The notes under the pieces are model-generated. The model was not told where the DNA came from. It did no database searches and saw only the letters and a list, made by a program, of their open reading frames with translations. Positions 8,756 through 17,017 of a stretch of 54,130 nt of DNA are shown here, piece after piece. Source of the stretch: Caballeronia mineralivorans PML1(12) (lineage in GTDB: Bacteria; Pseudomonadota; Gammaproteobacteria; Burkholderiales; Burkholderiaceae). Both the position numbers and the translations under genes were made by a program. The DNA is taken from contig NZ_AEJF01000148.1 of NCBI RefSeq assembly GCF_001028175.1, positions 1-54,130 of the forward strand, given 5' to 3'. Each line of letters starts with the position of its first letter. Positions within the stretch are counted from its first letter, which is position 1.

Positions 8756-10054
8756 ATGACGACGTCAGCACCGGCGGACGCGGCGCTTTACGCGCGTTTC
8801 GCGGAGATATTCGAGCACATTGGCAAAGGCGCCATCGAGCGTGAGCAGAGTCGTGAACTCGCTCGCGATGCTGTTCAGCAGTTGAAGGACAGCGGCTTTA
8901 CCGCCTTGCGAGTACCGCGCGAATACGGTGGAGGCGGTATCTCGCTGCCGCAGTATTTCCGTCTCCTGACGCGTCTGGGCGAAGCCGATTCGAACCTGCC
9001 GCAGATTATTCGCGCGCATTCGGGTTTCATCGAGCAGCGGCTGGAAAGCGATGATGAGGCAGCACGCGAGCGCTGGCTGGGACGCATCGCCCGCGGCGAG
9101 ACAATTGGGGCGGCTACGTCGGAACGCACCGGTTCCACGCACAACAGCGTCACTGTCACACCCGACGCGAACCTGGGGTTTGTTCTTCTGAACGGTGAGA
9201 AGTACTACAGCACGGGGACGCTCTATTCGGAATGGATCAACGTAGCTGCACACGATGCGCAGACCGATCTTCACGTGCTCGTGCGCAGCGATGCGCCGGG
9301 GGTGGCACGTAACGACGACTGGGACGGTTTCGGCCAGCGTTTGACGGCTAGCGGCACCACGCGTTTCGATAACGTACGGGTTCCAGTCGACCAGATCCTG
9401 TCGCGCTACAAGGCCTCGGAGCCGCGCCGCGATTCATTGCTGACTGCGTTCTACCAGGCCGTGCATCTGGCAACGCTCGCGGGTATCGCACGTGCGGTAT
9501 TGCGCGATGGCGTTGCATTCGTTCAGGGCCGTACACGCACGTTTGGTGTAGCGGGGCAGTCGAGCCCGCGTGACAATCCGCTTGTGCATCGCGTAGTGGG
9601 GCGTCTCGCGAGTCTCGCGTATTCGGCCGAGGCGCTGGTCGAGTCCGTAGCCGCGGCGCTCGAGCGTGTGCATCAGGCGCGTAACGCAGGTCTGGCTACC
9701 ACAGCGGATTACATCGCCGTCGATATCCAGGCTTATCAGGCGCAACAGATCGTGCTCGAGCAAGTGCTTGAGGCGGCGACATTGTTATTTGAAGTGGGCG
9801 GGGCGTCGGCGACGAGCGAAGCACGACGGCTCGATCGCCACTGGCGCAACGCACGCGTGATTGCCTCGCACAATCCGGCTATTCAGCGCGAGGCCGCAGT
9901 CGGCAATTACCATCTGAACGGGACCGCGCCCGAGGAGCGATTCAGTCTCGCGCATTCCACTGCGGATACAGCTGTGCCCGGCTTAAAGCGCGACGCGGCG
10001 TATGGGGATAAAACTGCGGTGCAAGACGACGCATTTGCCAGGACTGGCAGATAG
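8756..10054 (+). CDS. Acyl-CoA dehydrogenase-fold flavoprotein, SfnB/DszC-like
   Basis: A 432-residue protein with the acyl-CoA dehydrogenase layout: an all-alpha N-terminal part with GFTALRVPREYGGGG, a beta domain with SERTGSTH and FVLLNGEKYYSTGTLYSEW, and a helical C-terminal part. These motifs match the flavin-dependent monooxygenase branch (DszC, SfnB) used in sulfur acquisition rather than fatty acid oxidation. GGAGAAG precedes the ATG. The divergent LLM monooxygenase suggests a two-step oxidation of an organosulfur compound. That role is inference; no sulfur-starvation operator was identified in the 289-base intergenic region. Confidence 0.82.
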   Translation: MTTSAPADAALYARFAEIFEHIGKGAIEREQSRELARDAVQQLKDSGFTALRVPREYGGGGISLPQYFRLLTRLGEADSNLPQIIRAHSGFIEQRLESDDEAARERWLGRIARGETIGAATSERTGSTHNSVTVTPDANLGFVLLNGEKYYSTGTLYSEWINVAAHDAQTDLHVLVRSDAPGVARNDDWDGFGQRLTASGTTRFDNVRVPVDQILSRYKASEPRRDSLLTAFYQAVHLATLAGIARAVLRDGVAFVQGRTRTFGVAGQSSPRDNPLVHRVVGRLASLAYSAEALVESVAAALERVHQARNAGLATTADYIAVDIQAYQAQQIVLEQVLEAATLLFEVGGASATSEARRLDRHWRNARVIASHNPAIQREAAVGNYHLNGTAPEERFSLAHSTADTAVPGLKRDAAYGDKTAVQDDAFARTGR

Positions 10055-10179
10055 AACAAAGCGAGAACGGAGCGCGTGGTCTTGAGCCACGATCGCGTCA
10101 CGATGTGTTGACGTGCAAGACATCGCAACGGGACATGGTCAAAGGTGGCCATGCCCCGCCTTCATCTGCGTGACAGACG

Positions 10180-10200
10180 AAAACCAGCCGTTGCGACGGC
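10180..10200 (-). terminator. Intrinsic terminator of the cold-shock gene
   Basis: On the minus strand, a 5-bp GC-rich stem (10196-10200 with 10187-10191) and 4-base loop is followed within a few bases by TTTT (10183-10180). It lies 11 bases after the cold-shock stop codon. Confidence 0.5.
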
Positions 10201-10210
10201 CGGATGAAAC

Positions 10211-10414
10211 TCAGGCTGGCACGATGTTCGATGCCTGCTTGCCCTTGGGCCCCTGTTTTACTTCAAACGTTACCTTCTGATTTTCCTGAAGGCTTTTGAA
10301 GCCCTCTGCCTTGATTTCCGAAAAGTGTGCGAACAGATCTTCGCCGCCGTCATCGGGCGTGATGAAGCCGAAGCCTTTTGCATCGTTGAACCATTTGACC
10401 GTACCGGTTGCCAT
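10211..10414 (-). CDS. cspA: Cold-shock domain protein (CspA family)
   Basis: A 67-residue single cold-shock domain that binds single-stranded RNA/DNA. Both RNP motifs are visible: KGFGFI (RNP1) and DLFAHFS (RNP2). The start MATGTVKWFN is the family norm, so the longer open frame upstream was discarded. A long AT-rich region precedes it (10415-10560), compatible with the long leader typical of cold-shock genes, but no cold-box was confirmed. A monocistronic gene with its own terminator. Confidence 0.95.
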   Translation of the reverse strand: MATGTVKWFNDAKGFGFITPDDGGEDLFAHFSEIKAEGFKSLQENQKVTFEVKQGPKGKQASNIVPA

Positions 10415-11086
10415 GAGCGTATCCAAAAAATTTAGAGCTAACGAGTGAGAATAAAACCAGAGCGCCGAGCCGCGTCGCATTGCATTGTTGTGACAAGACT
10501 TCTCTAAGTCCGAGAGCGCGTCCGTAACAAACAACCGCTGCGGCGCTATGCGCTTTTGGAATTATGGCGATTCAATTGTACGCCGCGCCAATATTTATTG
10601 AAGCTTTCCAAACCGGAAAAGCTGCAATACACGCTGAATACTTAATCCGGATGCTCAGCAAGCTTGTGCTCAACCCGGATAATAGCCTTGTTAAAGGCCT
10701 TAAGGTCCTTGTCGACAGTTTGTCTGCACATAGGATTTCTTCAGAGTGCTTCTACGGACGACCGCTGAATACTGCGGAATTGCAGCTGATGAATGCGTAA
10801 TGCATTTCATTCGCGAGCACACAATTGACTGCCGTCCAGCGGAAGTAATTTTATCCGGTAAACATTCGTCACTGTGTCGCGCTCGGACGACTTTACCGGA
10901 TCGACGGCGGATTCAAGTTCTACCGAGCCCGTTTACTGTAGCAAATGACACCATTGCAACGCTTTTATTGAGCGATTTACGGCCGCTTTAGCGCAACTTG
11001 ACGCAAGACCGATGCATTGCCACGATAGGTGGCGTCAGCGAAGCAGGCAATGCTTGCTTCGAAACATCCGATGGTAAGGGGTTGTC
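10415..11086. other. 672-base AT-richer intergenic region
   Basis: Between cspA and the PCMT-like gene, with clearly lower GC than its neighbours. The left part is probably the cspA leader and promoter. One weak open frame (10564-10800) lies inside. No repeat, RNA gene or insertion element was recognised. Confidence 0.5.
10564..10800 (+). CDS. Doubtful small open reading frame
   Basis: A 78-residue ATG frame in the AT-rich gap. Codon use is unlike the neighbours (many A/T third positions), there is no convincing ribosome site, and I recognise no family. It may be chance or a fragment of foreign DNA. Confidence 0.2.
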   Translation: MAIQLYAAPIFIEAFQTGKAAIHAEYLIRMLSKLVLNPDNSLVKGLKVLVDSLSAHRISSECFYGRPLNTAELQLMNA

Positions 11087-11932
11087 GTGATTCGTAAGGA
11101 AACGGCGAATATCGCGGAAGCCAGGAAGTTCTACGCAAAGCTCATGCTTGCCGCGAGCAAGTCCCACGATCCGCGGCTTGAACGGGTGTTCGAACTTGTG
11201 CATCGCGAGGCATTTCTTCCGCCCGGGCCGTGGAAAATCATGGTGGACAACGAATACTTCGAGACCCCGAGCGCCGACCCTGTCTATCTGTATCAGAACG
11301 CCCTGGTTGCGCTCGATGCGGTTAAGGGAATCAATAACGGCGAGCCGTTTCTTCATGCCGCGTGGCTTGGTGTTGTTGCACCGAAACCGGGTGATGTCGT
11401 GTGTCATATCGGTGCGGGTTCCGGGTATTACACCGCCATGCTTTCAGCGCTGGCGACTCCCGGTGGCCGCGTGGAAGCGTTCGAAATCGAACCCGGCCTG
11501 GCCGAGATGGCGCGCAAGAATTTGCAGGCGTTCGAGGGTGTGACCGTGACGCAAGGCGACGCGACCAAACTGCCTTTGCCTGCATCGGATCTGATTTATG
11601 TGAACGCTGGTGTCGTGGCGCCACCGCGTTCCTGGCTTTATGCACTGCGTCCGCACGGCCGCTTGATTTTTCCCTGGCGTCCATCCGATGAAGTCGGACT
11701 AACCGTGCTGATAACGCGAACCGATGTGGGCTTTGCAGCGAAGCCGCTCATCTCCTCGTGGTTCATCCCTTGCGTCGGCGGGGCATCGACTTTCGACGGG
11801 TTCGTGAAACCGCCCGATGCCCGCATGGCGTGGTCAGTCAGGTCAGTGTGGCTGAGCTCGGAACGTGTACCTGATGCGAGCGCAGTAGTCGCTTACGAGC
11901 ATGTCTGGTTTTCTTCATCGGCGTTGCACTGA
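11087..11932 (+). CDS. Protein-L-isoaspartate O-methyltransferase-like SAM methyltransferase
   Basis: A 281-residue protein starting at GTG with GGTAAGGGG upstream. The central part has a class I methyltransferase fold. Motif I is DVVCHIGAGSGYYTAML (about residues 103-119), followed by an acidic VEAFEIEP strand that would hold the SAM ribose, and then QGDATKLPLP. An N-terminal REAFLPPGPW segment resembles the PCMT RxxFxP region, but the family's usual substrate-binding helix is replaced by a different segment (residues 50-90). It may therefore methylate another substrate. A monocistronic gene between unrelated neighbours. Confidence 0.75.
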   Translation: MIRKETANIAEARKFYAKLMLAASKSHDPRLERVFELVHREAFLPPGPWKIMVDNEYFETPSADPVYLYQNALVALDAVKGINNGEPFLHAAWLGVVAPKPGDVVCHIGAGSGYYTAMLSALATPGGRVEAFEIEPGLAEMARKNLQAFEGVTVTQGDATKLPLPASDLIYVNAGVVAPPRSWLYALRPHGRLIFPWRPSDEVGLTVLITRTDVGFAAKPLISSWFIPCVGGASTFDGFVKPPDARMAWSVRSVWLSSERVPDASAVVAYEHVWFSSSALH

Positions 11933-11952
11933 CTAGCCTATCAAGGCGATGG

Positions 11953-13359
11953 TCAGGCGAGCAGGCTGCCGTCTTGAAGCACACGTTCGAGATGGCGCGC
12001 GATGTCGGGCGCGCCTGTCATCTCGCCGAAGCTTCCCCGTGTGATCGGCCCGAACGCGAGCAGGCCCGGCGACACCTTGCCGTCGGCGTTCCTGAGCCGG
12101 CTTCGAAGGTCGGTGTCGAGTCCTATCCGCACCGCATCCAGTCGTGCAAGCCCGCCCTCCAGCAGCGACTTCACGAACGGATTCCTGTCGATGTCGCGTG
12201 CCGGTCCGGTGCAGAAAACCACGGCGTCGAAATCGTGCTCTTCGTGTGCGCCGCCCGGACGTCGCAACACGGTGCGAAAAGTCTCCGCCGCCAGCCTGAT
12301 CTCCGCGATACCCGCCGTGGTCACAATCATCTGACCCGTCTCGATGGCACGTTCTATAGCAGCATGAATCTGCGGCGCGATTCGAAAGCGATGCACCTCC
12401 CAGAACGGCAGCAGCCGATTGACCACGCGGCGTTGTTCGCGTGCAGGCAGCGCGTTCCAGATCCTCGGGAGGTCGAAACGCAGCGCATCGGCGGCGGGTT
12501 GCCAACCGATGCTCGCCTCGTCGCGCGCGATCCTCTGTCTTAGCCTGCGTACCAGTTCGCGAGCGGTGGCGGGTGGGTTGGCGTTACCGAGGAAATCGGT
12601 GGCATCGGAGAAAAGTCCATGCGGCTGGGCCCGCAGACCCCGTCGCGAAATTGCCGTGATGCGTCCGCGATGTTCATGCTCGATCAGCGTGACGGCCACG
12701 TCCGCCATCGTCAGGCCGGTGCCTACCAGCAGTACGGAAGCGTCCAGCGGGATCGTGCTTAATGCATCCTGTGCCCACGGATGCGTGATCAGTCGTGGAT
12801 CGAGCAAGGCCTGTTCGTCGATGACCCCAGGTGGTTTCGAAGGTGTATGACCAAAACACAGCGCGACGCGATGTGCATCCAGCTCTGAGCCATCGTCGAG
12901 CGTAACCGTATAGCCCGATTCGATCTTGCGCACGCCGGTAGCGGTTGCACGCCGATGGTTCACGCGCGCGTGCGGAGCGGCCTCGGCCACGACGTCATGC
13001 AAGGTCGCGGCGACGTACTCGCCGTATCGCGCGCGTGATACGTAGTAGTGCCCCCGGTCGTCGCAGCTGCCGGCATCGATTGCATCGTGCTCTTTAAGCC
13101 AGCGTGTGGCGTGCGTGGAGTCGCCCGCGAACAGGCTCATCCGGTCACTCGGCACATTGATTCGATGCAGCGGCTCCGACGTTCCATAGGCGATGCCCCG
13201 GCCGAGCTCCGCCGATGGCTCCACGATAGTGAAGTCGAGATCGATACCGGCGGGGCAGGCGCGAGTGGCATGAATCACGAACGCAACGCCGGTGAAACCG
13301 CCGCCGATCACGACTATGTTCAGTGGTGTGCCTTTGGGTGTTTTCAATGGAGCGCTCAT
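11953..13359 (-). CDS. FAD/NAD(P)-binding oxidoreductase
   Basis: A 468-residue protein with an N-terminal dinucleotide-binding motif VVIGGGFTGVAF at about residues 16-27, then an acidic strand end and the AELGRGIAYGTSEPLHRINVP region characteristic of the NAD_binding_9 group. A second GXG-like site (LLVGTGLTMADVAV, about residues 200-213) would bind NAD(P)H. The layout resembles L-lysine/L-ornithine N-monooxygenase-like or hydroxylase-type flavoproteins, but the substrate is unknown. It sits in a region with three other flavin enzymes and could be a reductase or monooxygenase of the same pathway; that is inference. Confidence 0.75.
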   Translation of the reverse strand: MSAPLKTPKGTPLNIVVIGGGFTGVAFVIHATRACPAGIDLDFTIVEPSAELGRGIAYGTSEPLHRINVPSDRMSLFAGDSTHATRWLKEHDAIDAGSCDDRGHYYVSRARYGEYVAATLHDVVAEAAPHARVNHRRATATGVRKIESGYTVTLDDGSELDAHRVALCFGHTPSKPPGVIDEQALLDPRLITHPWAQDALSTIPLDASVLLVGTGLTMADVAVTLIEHEHRGRITAISRRGLRAQPHGLFSDATDFLGNANPPATARELVRRLRQRIARDEASIGWQPAADALRFDLPRIWNALPAREQRRVVNRLLPFWEVHRFRIAPQIHAAIERAIETGQMIVTTAGIAEIRLAAETFRTVLRRPGGAHEEHDFDAVVFCTGPARDIDRNPFVKSLLEGGLARLDAVRIGLDTDLRSRLRNADGKVSPGLLAFGPITRGSFGEMTGAPDIARHLERVLQDGSLLA

Positions 13360-13706
13360 GATGCTGAAGCTTCGCGAAGCCTCCGGTCGAATGCAAGTAT
13401 TGCTGCAGCCATTGCGTAGTTCGGAAATGTTGGGAAGTACGTGCAGCAGCGACGCACGGAAGCGTTGAGGATACCGCAGCCAATGCGTCCGGTGAACACT
13501 GTGTAAAGCTTGAAATTCGCTAAGCTTGTGAGGATTTGTAGGATTAAAACCGGGGCAGGACGTTCTTGGATAAGGGCGTGACGGCGGCTAGGGAGAAGGC
13601 CAGAAGCTAAGGCCAAAAGCGTCGCCGCGGACGCGGTAATTATGGCGTGCAGGTTGTATCGGAATGCGAAGTATTGATGTCAAGACATCGCAGCGTATTC
13701 AGAACA
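13360..13706. other. 347-base intergenic region
   Basis: Lies upstream of the FAD/NAD(P)-binding gene, whose promoter it should hold, and downstream of the zeta-like gene. I see no gene, repeat or clear terminator in it. Confidence 0.4.
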
Positions 13707-14366
13707 CTATCCATGCATGGATTCGAGGGCGGCTTGTACGATCGGCCGCGCCCATTCCGGCGTGGCATTCAATGCAACCGCATCATCCTGATCGGGAAAC
13801 ACGACCTGACCTTCGAGCATCTCCAGCACCAGTACAGGATCGGGAATGTCCTGTCCCGGAGCGGCATCGGCACTATTGTCGAAGACCTGCAGGCGGCTGA
13901 GTCGCGGCAGTAGTTTGATGAGGTTTGCGCGGGACGTGACCCAACGCTCGCGGATCTTGTTCTCCGGGATAGCGTGACCGCTATTGGCGACACGCAATCG
14001 TACGCGTTCGATATGTTGTTCAACGGACGAAAGGCCGCAAAACAGCATCACGACATCATGAGTACGCGTGGCGCTCGCGAGCATGTCGGGAATTGTCCTG
14101 GCGCCTAAGGTGGTCTCGAAGGCGTAGTTCTGGCCATTCGCCATGGCCGCTTCAAGTTGAGCGCGGCCGGTCTCCCAGGCGCGGCTATTGGCTTCCGCAG
14201 GAGTCAGGCTGAATTGCGCCATCAATTCGCGCGCAAAGGTGTCGGGATTGAAGCAGGTGAGGCCATGTTCGACCAGCATGGCGCCACCCACCGAGCTTTT
14301 GCCGGCGCCATTGACGCCGGCGAGGACGAAGATGAAGGGCCGCGTTACTGTACCGCCAGCGGGCAT
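13707..14366 (-). CDS. Zeta toxin-like P-loop kinase (probable toxin of a TA pair)
   Basis: A 219-residue ATPase with Walker A GVNGAGKSS at about residues 17-25 and zeta-like elements: FNPDTFARELM where zeta toxins hold a substrate-binding Asp, YAFETTLGARTIPDML, and the basic helix pair ERVRLRV/KIRERW. Zeta/PezT toxins phosphorylate UDP-N-acetylglucosamine, but this proteobacterial branch has not been shown to do so as far as I know. The start codon shares one base with the antitoxin stop (TGATG at 14366), showing a coupled two-gene unit. The alternative is a housekeeping small-molecule kinase. Confidence 0.75.
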   Translation of the reverse strand: MPAGGTVTRPFIFVLAGVNGAGKSSVGGAMLVEHGLTCFNPDTFARELMAQFSLTPAEANSRAWETGRAQLEAAMANGQNYAFETTLGARTIPDMLASATRTHDVVMLFCGLSSVEQHIERVRLRVANSGHAIPENKIRERWVTSRANLIKLLPRLSRLQVFDNSADAAPGQDIPDPVLVLEMLEGQVVFPDQDDAVALNATPEWARPIVQAALESMHG

Positions 14367-14713
14367 CAGTACGACGCACCGGCCTTAGGCCGCTTCGTCA
14401 AAACGCCCTTCGCGTCGAACAGCGACTTGAGTTTCTGAGCGGCATCGGGTTGCTGCAGCACGGCCAGACGCGCGTTGAACCGGTTCGTCAATTCATCCAG
14501 CGCGGTTTGCTCCCGCGCCTTGAGCGCCTGAATCTCTTCAGTGAGTTGTTGGTACGTGCTGGCATCCAGCAGCACCATTTCCACCGCCGAGTGGTTGGTG
14601 ACCGCCACGCTGCCCGATTGGCGGACCTGCCGCACGAGGTCCGCCCACTTGTTCTTCACTTGGGAAGCGTTCTGGCGGGGCAATTCCTGGATATTGGGCA
14701 GTTCGGTGATCAT
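14366..14713 (-). CDS. Phd/YefM-type antitoxin-like protein
   Basis: A 115-residue protein. The N-terminal half has the Phd/YefM pattern (ASQVKNKWADLVRQVRQSGSVAVTNHSAVEMVLLDASTYQQL), the fold that binds operator DNA. The C-terminal half is a charged, probably flexible helix with many Ala, Gln and Lys that would wrap the toxin. It is the first gene of the pair, as in most type II modules, where it would both neutralise the kinase and repress the operon. Pairing a Phd-type antitoxin with a zeta-like kinase, rather than epsilon or PezA, is unusual. Confidence 0.75.
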   Translation of the reverse strand: MITELPNIQELPRQNASQVKNKWADLVRQVRQSGSVAVTNHSAVEMVLLDASTYQQLTEEIQALKAREQTALDELTNRFNARLAVLQQPDAAQKLKSLFDAKGVLTKRPKAGASY

Positions 14714-14818
14714 GGCGGTGTCCTCGAAAGCTGACTGAATAGGGTAATTATGGCAATAATAGCCAATTTGTCAAATCGATACGTAATCTTGCCAATTTAG
14801 CTTGGATTTCAGGGACGA

Positions 14819-14873
14819 TTGTTCAAGTATTTGTTTTGTTCAGAAAAGATGAACAAAACAAATACTTGAACAA
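14819..14873. repeat. Perfect 23-bp inverted repeat with 9-base spacer
   Basis: Arm 14819-14841 (TTGTTCAAG...TTTGTTC) is the exact reverse complement of 14851-14873, with the spacer at 14842-14850. It is very A/T-rich against a high-GC background and has no run of T after it. It could be an operator upstream of the TA pair (about 106 bases from the antitoxin start), an antisense-terminator remnant, or the joined ends of a lost element. Confidence 0.9.
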
Positions 14874-14946
14874 AGGGGCGTGTCAAAGCTACCCCAGACT
14901 CCTCAAGTCAGCGCCCGCATTGATTCGTGAAAGCTGGCTCCTCTAG

Positions 14947-15249
14947 ATAAGCATTATTTCTCTTAAAACACCGCTGCCGCCTGAACAACGCGCGCTGTTG
15001 CGCGCGATGGATCGCATCGCCGGTTCGATGGGGCTGCGGTATTTCGTGGTGGGCGCCACGGCCCGCAATATCCTGATGTACCACCTGCATGGAGTGTTAT
15101 TGCTGGCGGCCTGCGACTACGCTTTCGAACGCGCGGGTCCGAGACTGCTGGGACGCGATATAACGTCGATCGTATCGGCGCAATGCAAAAGCCAGATCGC
15201 GGCTATTCTGACCACGCGGGCAGTGCGCGACCGGTCGGGACACGGCTGA
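14947..15249 (+). pseudogene. Remnant of a nucleotidyltransferase (AbiEii/AbiGii-like) gene
   Basis: The frame after the stop at 14944-14946 reads PLPPEQRALLRAMDRIAGSM then GLRYFVVGATARNIL, which resembles the start of nucleotidyltransferase-fold proteins (a helix, then the F/VVGA.ARD.L motif). It then jumps directly to a typical C-terminal stretch (DYAFERAGPRLLGRDITSIV). The whole catalytic middle is missing, there is no good start codon (only TTG at 14998), and the protein would be about 84-100 residues. I read this as an internal deletion of a larger gene. The family call rests on pattern memory only. Confidence 0.5.
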
Positions 15250-15275
15250 CGGCAGCGTGACAACTGCCGCCGCTA

Positions 15276-16655
15276 TCACTGCGCGTGGAGCCTGCGAAAC
15301 GACGCTCCCGTATGCTCGTCCGGCAGCTTCGCGCCGCGGCCAAACAACTTCTCGCGCAGGGTGCCGTCGGCGTAAGAAGTCTTGTAGACACCGCGCGCTT
15401 GCAACTCGGGAATCACCAGGTCGACGAAATCCTCATAGCTTTCTGGCGTCACAGTACGCGTCAGATTAAAACCGTCGATGCCGGTTTCATCCATCCACGA
15501 TTCCAGCGCGTCAGCCACCTGAACCGGATCGCCGACGATAGTCGTAAACCGTCCACCCAGCCTCAACTGATCCAGCAGCCGACGCACGGTCCAGCCGGAT
15601 TGTCCGTCCGTCACGCGTTGCACCGACGACTCTATGCCGCGGCTCTTGTGACCGCCCGGCGGTTCGAGTTCATCGTCGAGATCGAACGTCGAATAATCGA
15701 TGCCACTGCCCGCCGCAAAGTGCGCGAGTCCCGCTTCGGCACTTGCATAGCGGGCGTACTCGGCGAACTTCTCCTCGGCTTCGGTCGTGGTGCGCCCCAC
15801 CACGACGGTGAGACCCATGAAGACCTTGAGACTGGCAGGATCGCGGCCTGCTCCGGCCGCTTGCTTGCGCAGTGCATCGACGAGCTTGCGCGTGCTTTCC
15901 TTGCTCTGGCTCGATACGAACACGCACTCGGCATGACGGATTGCAAACGCCTGACCTCGTCCTGACGAACCTGCCTGGAACAACACCGGCGTGCGTTGTG
16001 GCGACGGCTCGGATAAGTGATAACCCTCTACGTTGTAGTAGCGGCCGTGGTGATTGACCTTGTGGATCTTCTGCGGATCGGCGAACACGCGTGCGGCTCG
16101 GTCGCGCACGACAGCGTCGTCTTCCCAACTGCCTTCCCAGAGCTTGTAGGTGACATCGAGGTATTCGTCGGCGCGGTCGTAGCGCTCGTCGTGTGCTATT
16201 TGCTCGGTGAGGCCCATCGCGCGCGCGGCGCTGTCGAGATAACCGGTCACGATGTTCCAGCCGATCCGCCCCTCGGTGAGATGATCGAGCGTGGAAAAAC
16301 GTCGTGCCAGAAGATAGGGCGCTTCGTAAGTCAGGTTGACCGTGACGCCGAAACCAAGATGCTGCGTGACGGCCGCCATGGCGGAAACAAGCATCAGCGG
16401 ATCGTTGACCGGCAACTGCACCGACTCCTTGAGCGTTACATCGACCGATTGCTGATAAACGTCGTACGCCCCCACGATATCCGCAATAAAGAGTCCGTCG
16501 AACAGTCCGCGTTCGAGCAGTTTTGCAAGATCCGTCCAGTATGAAAGCTTTCGGTAATCTTGTGATCGATCACGCGGATGCGTCCATAAACCATGATTGA
16601 TATGACCGACACAGTTCATGTTGAACGCGTTCAGAAGGATCTTTTTCTTGCTCAT
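15276..16655 (-). CDS. LLM-class flavin-dependent monooxygenase (NtaA/DmoA-like)
   Basis: A 459-residue luciferase-fold enzyme, second of its kind in the window. It has the MNCVGHINHGLWTHPRD N-terminal region, GLFDGLFIADIVGAYDVY, RFSTLDHLTEGRIGWNIVTGYLDSAARAMG and TPVLFQAGSSGRGQAFA. These match the nitrilotriacetate monooxygenase/dimethylsulfide monooxygenase group more closely than the first copy at 7114 does. It needs FMNH2 from a separate reductase, which is not seen here. Substrate unknown; sulfur or nitrogen scavenging is the family expectation. Transcribed alone. Confidence 0.88.
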   Translation of the reverse strand: MSKKKILLNAFNMNCVGHINHGLWTHPRDRSQDYRKLSYWTDLAKLLERGLFDGLFIADIVGAYDVYQQSVDVTLKESVQLPVNDPLMLVSAMAAVTQHLGFGVTVNLTYEAPYLLARRFSTLDHLTEGRIGWNIVTGYLDSAARAMGLTEQIAHDERYDRADEYLDVTYKLWEGSWEDDAVVRDRAARVFADPQKIHKVNHHGRYYNVEGYHLSEPSPQRTPVLFQAGSSGRGQAFAIRHAECVFVSSQSKESTRKLVDALRKQAAGAGRDPASLKVFMGLTVVVGRTTTEAEEKFAEYARYASAEAGLAHFAAGSGIDYSTFDLDDELEPPGGHKSRGIESSVQRVTDGQSGWTVRRLLDQLRLGGRFTTIVGDPVQVADALESWMDETGIDGFNLTRTVTPESYEDFVDLVIPELQARGVYKTSYADGTLREKLFGRGAKLPDEHTGASFRRLHAQ

Positions 16656-17017
16656 TTGAGTGGCGCGCGAAGGGAGGAGCGAAAGGCAGGGCGAGTGAAC
16701 CGTGGCGAAGAAAACCGCGCAAATACAGCAGTTTTAGCCGCGTTTCAACGATGAAGGCAACAAGAATGCTTACACAGCTCTGGCGCGCCGCAAACCATCG
16801 AATTCGCATTTGTATTCCATGAACGTTGCGATTTTTCGCGCTGCTTCGTGCGCTGCACGAGCGGATCGTAGCGATCCGAAGAGGCAAATCCCAACTGCGG
16901 TCAGGGACAAACCGGGGAGAAAACGGATTTGCCTCCAACGGGAGTGTCCGGTAAGGTGACGCTTCCACCATGCAGTCGCATGGGCAGTGCGTTGTACCCA
17001 TCTTTGAGAAAACAGAA
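16656..17017. other. 362-base intergenic region upstream of the HU gene
   Basis: Shared upstream region of a minus-strand monooxygenase and the plus-strand HU gene. It contains a 7-bp hairpin (16862-16868/16872-16878) and an 11-bp inverted repeat (16881-16891 with 16925-16935, GAGGCAAATCC) lying 83-137 bases before the HU start. These may be leader structures or a regulator site. No gene seen. Confidence 0.5.

Larger units (their letters stand above)
14714..15275. other. AT-rich scar between the TA pair and a monooxygenase gene
   Basis: 562 bases, AT-rich on the left. It contains the likely TA promoter (14714-14800), a perfect 23-bp inverted repeat (14819-14873) and a decayed nucleotidyltransferase gene (about 14947-15249). 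No intact gene was found. Confidence 0.6.

Noticed and set aside
14819..14873. The inverted repeat as a single CRISPR-like or insertion-sequence end
   Set aside because: Only one copy is visible, with no spacer array, no transposase gene and no flanking target duplication that I could find.
16862..16878. The 7-bp hairpin before the HU gene as a terminator
   Set aside because: No T-run on either side, and it lies upstream of divergent genes where a terminator has no role.
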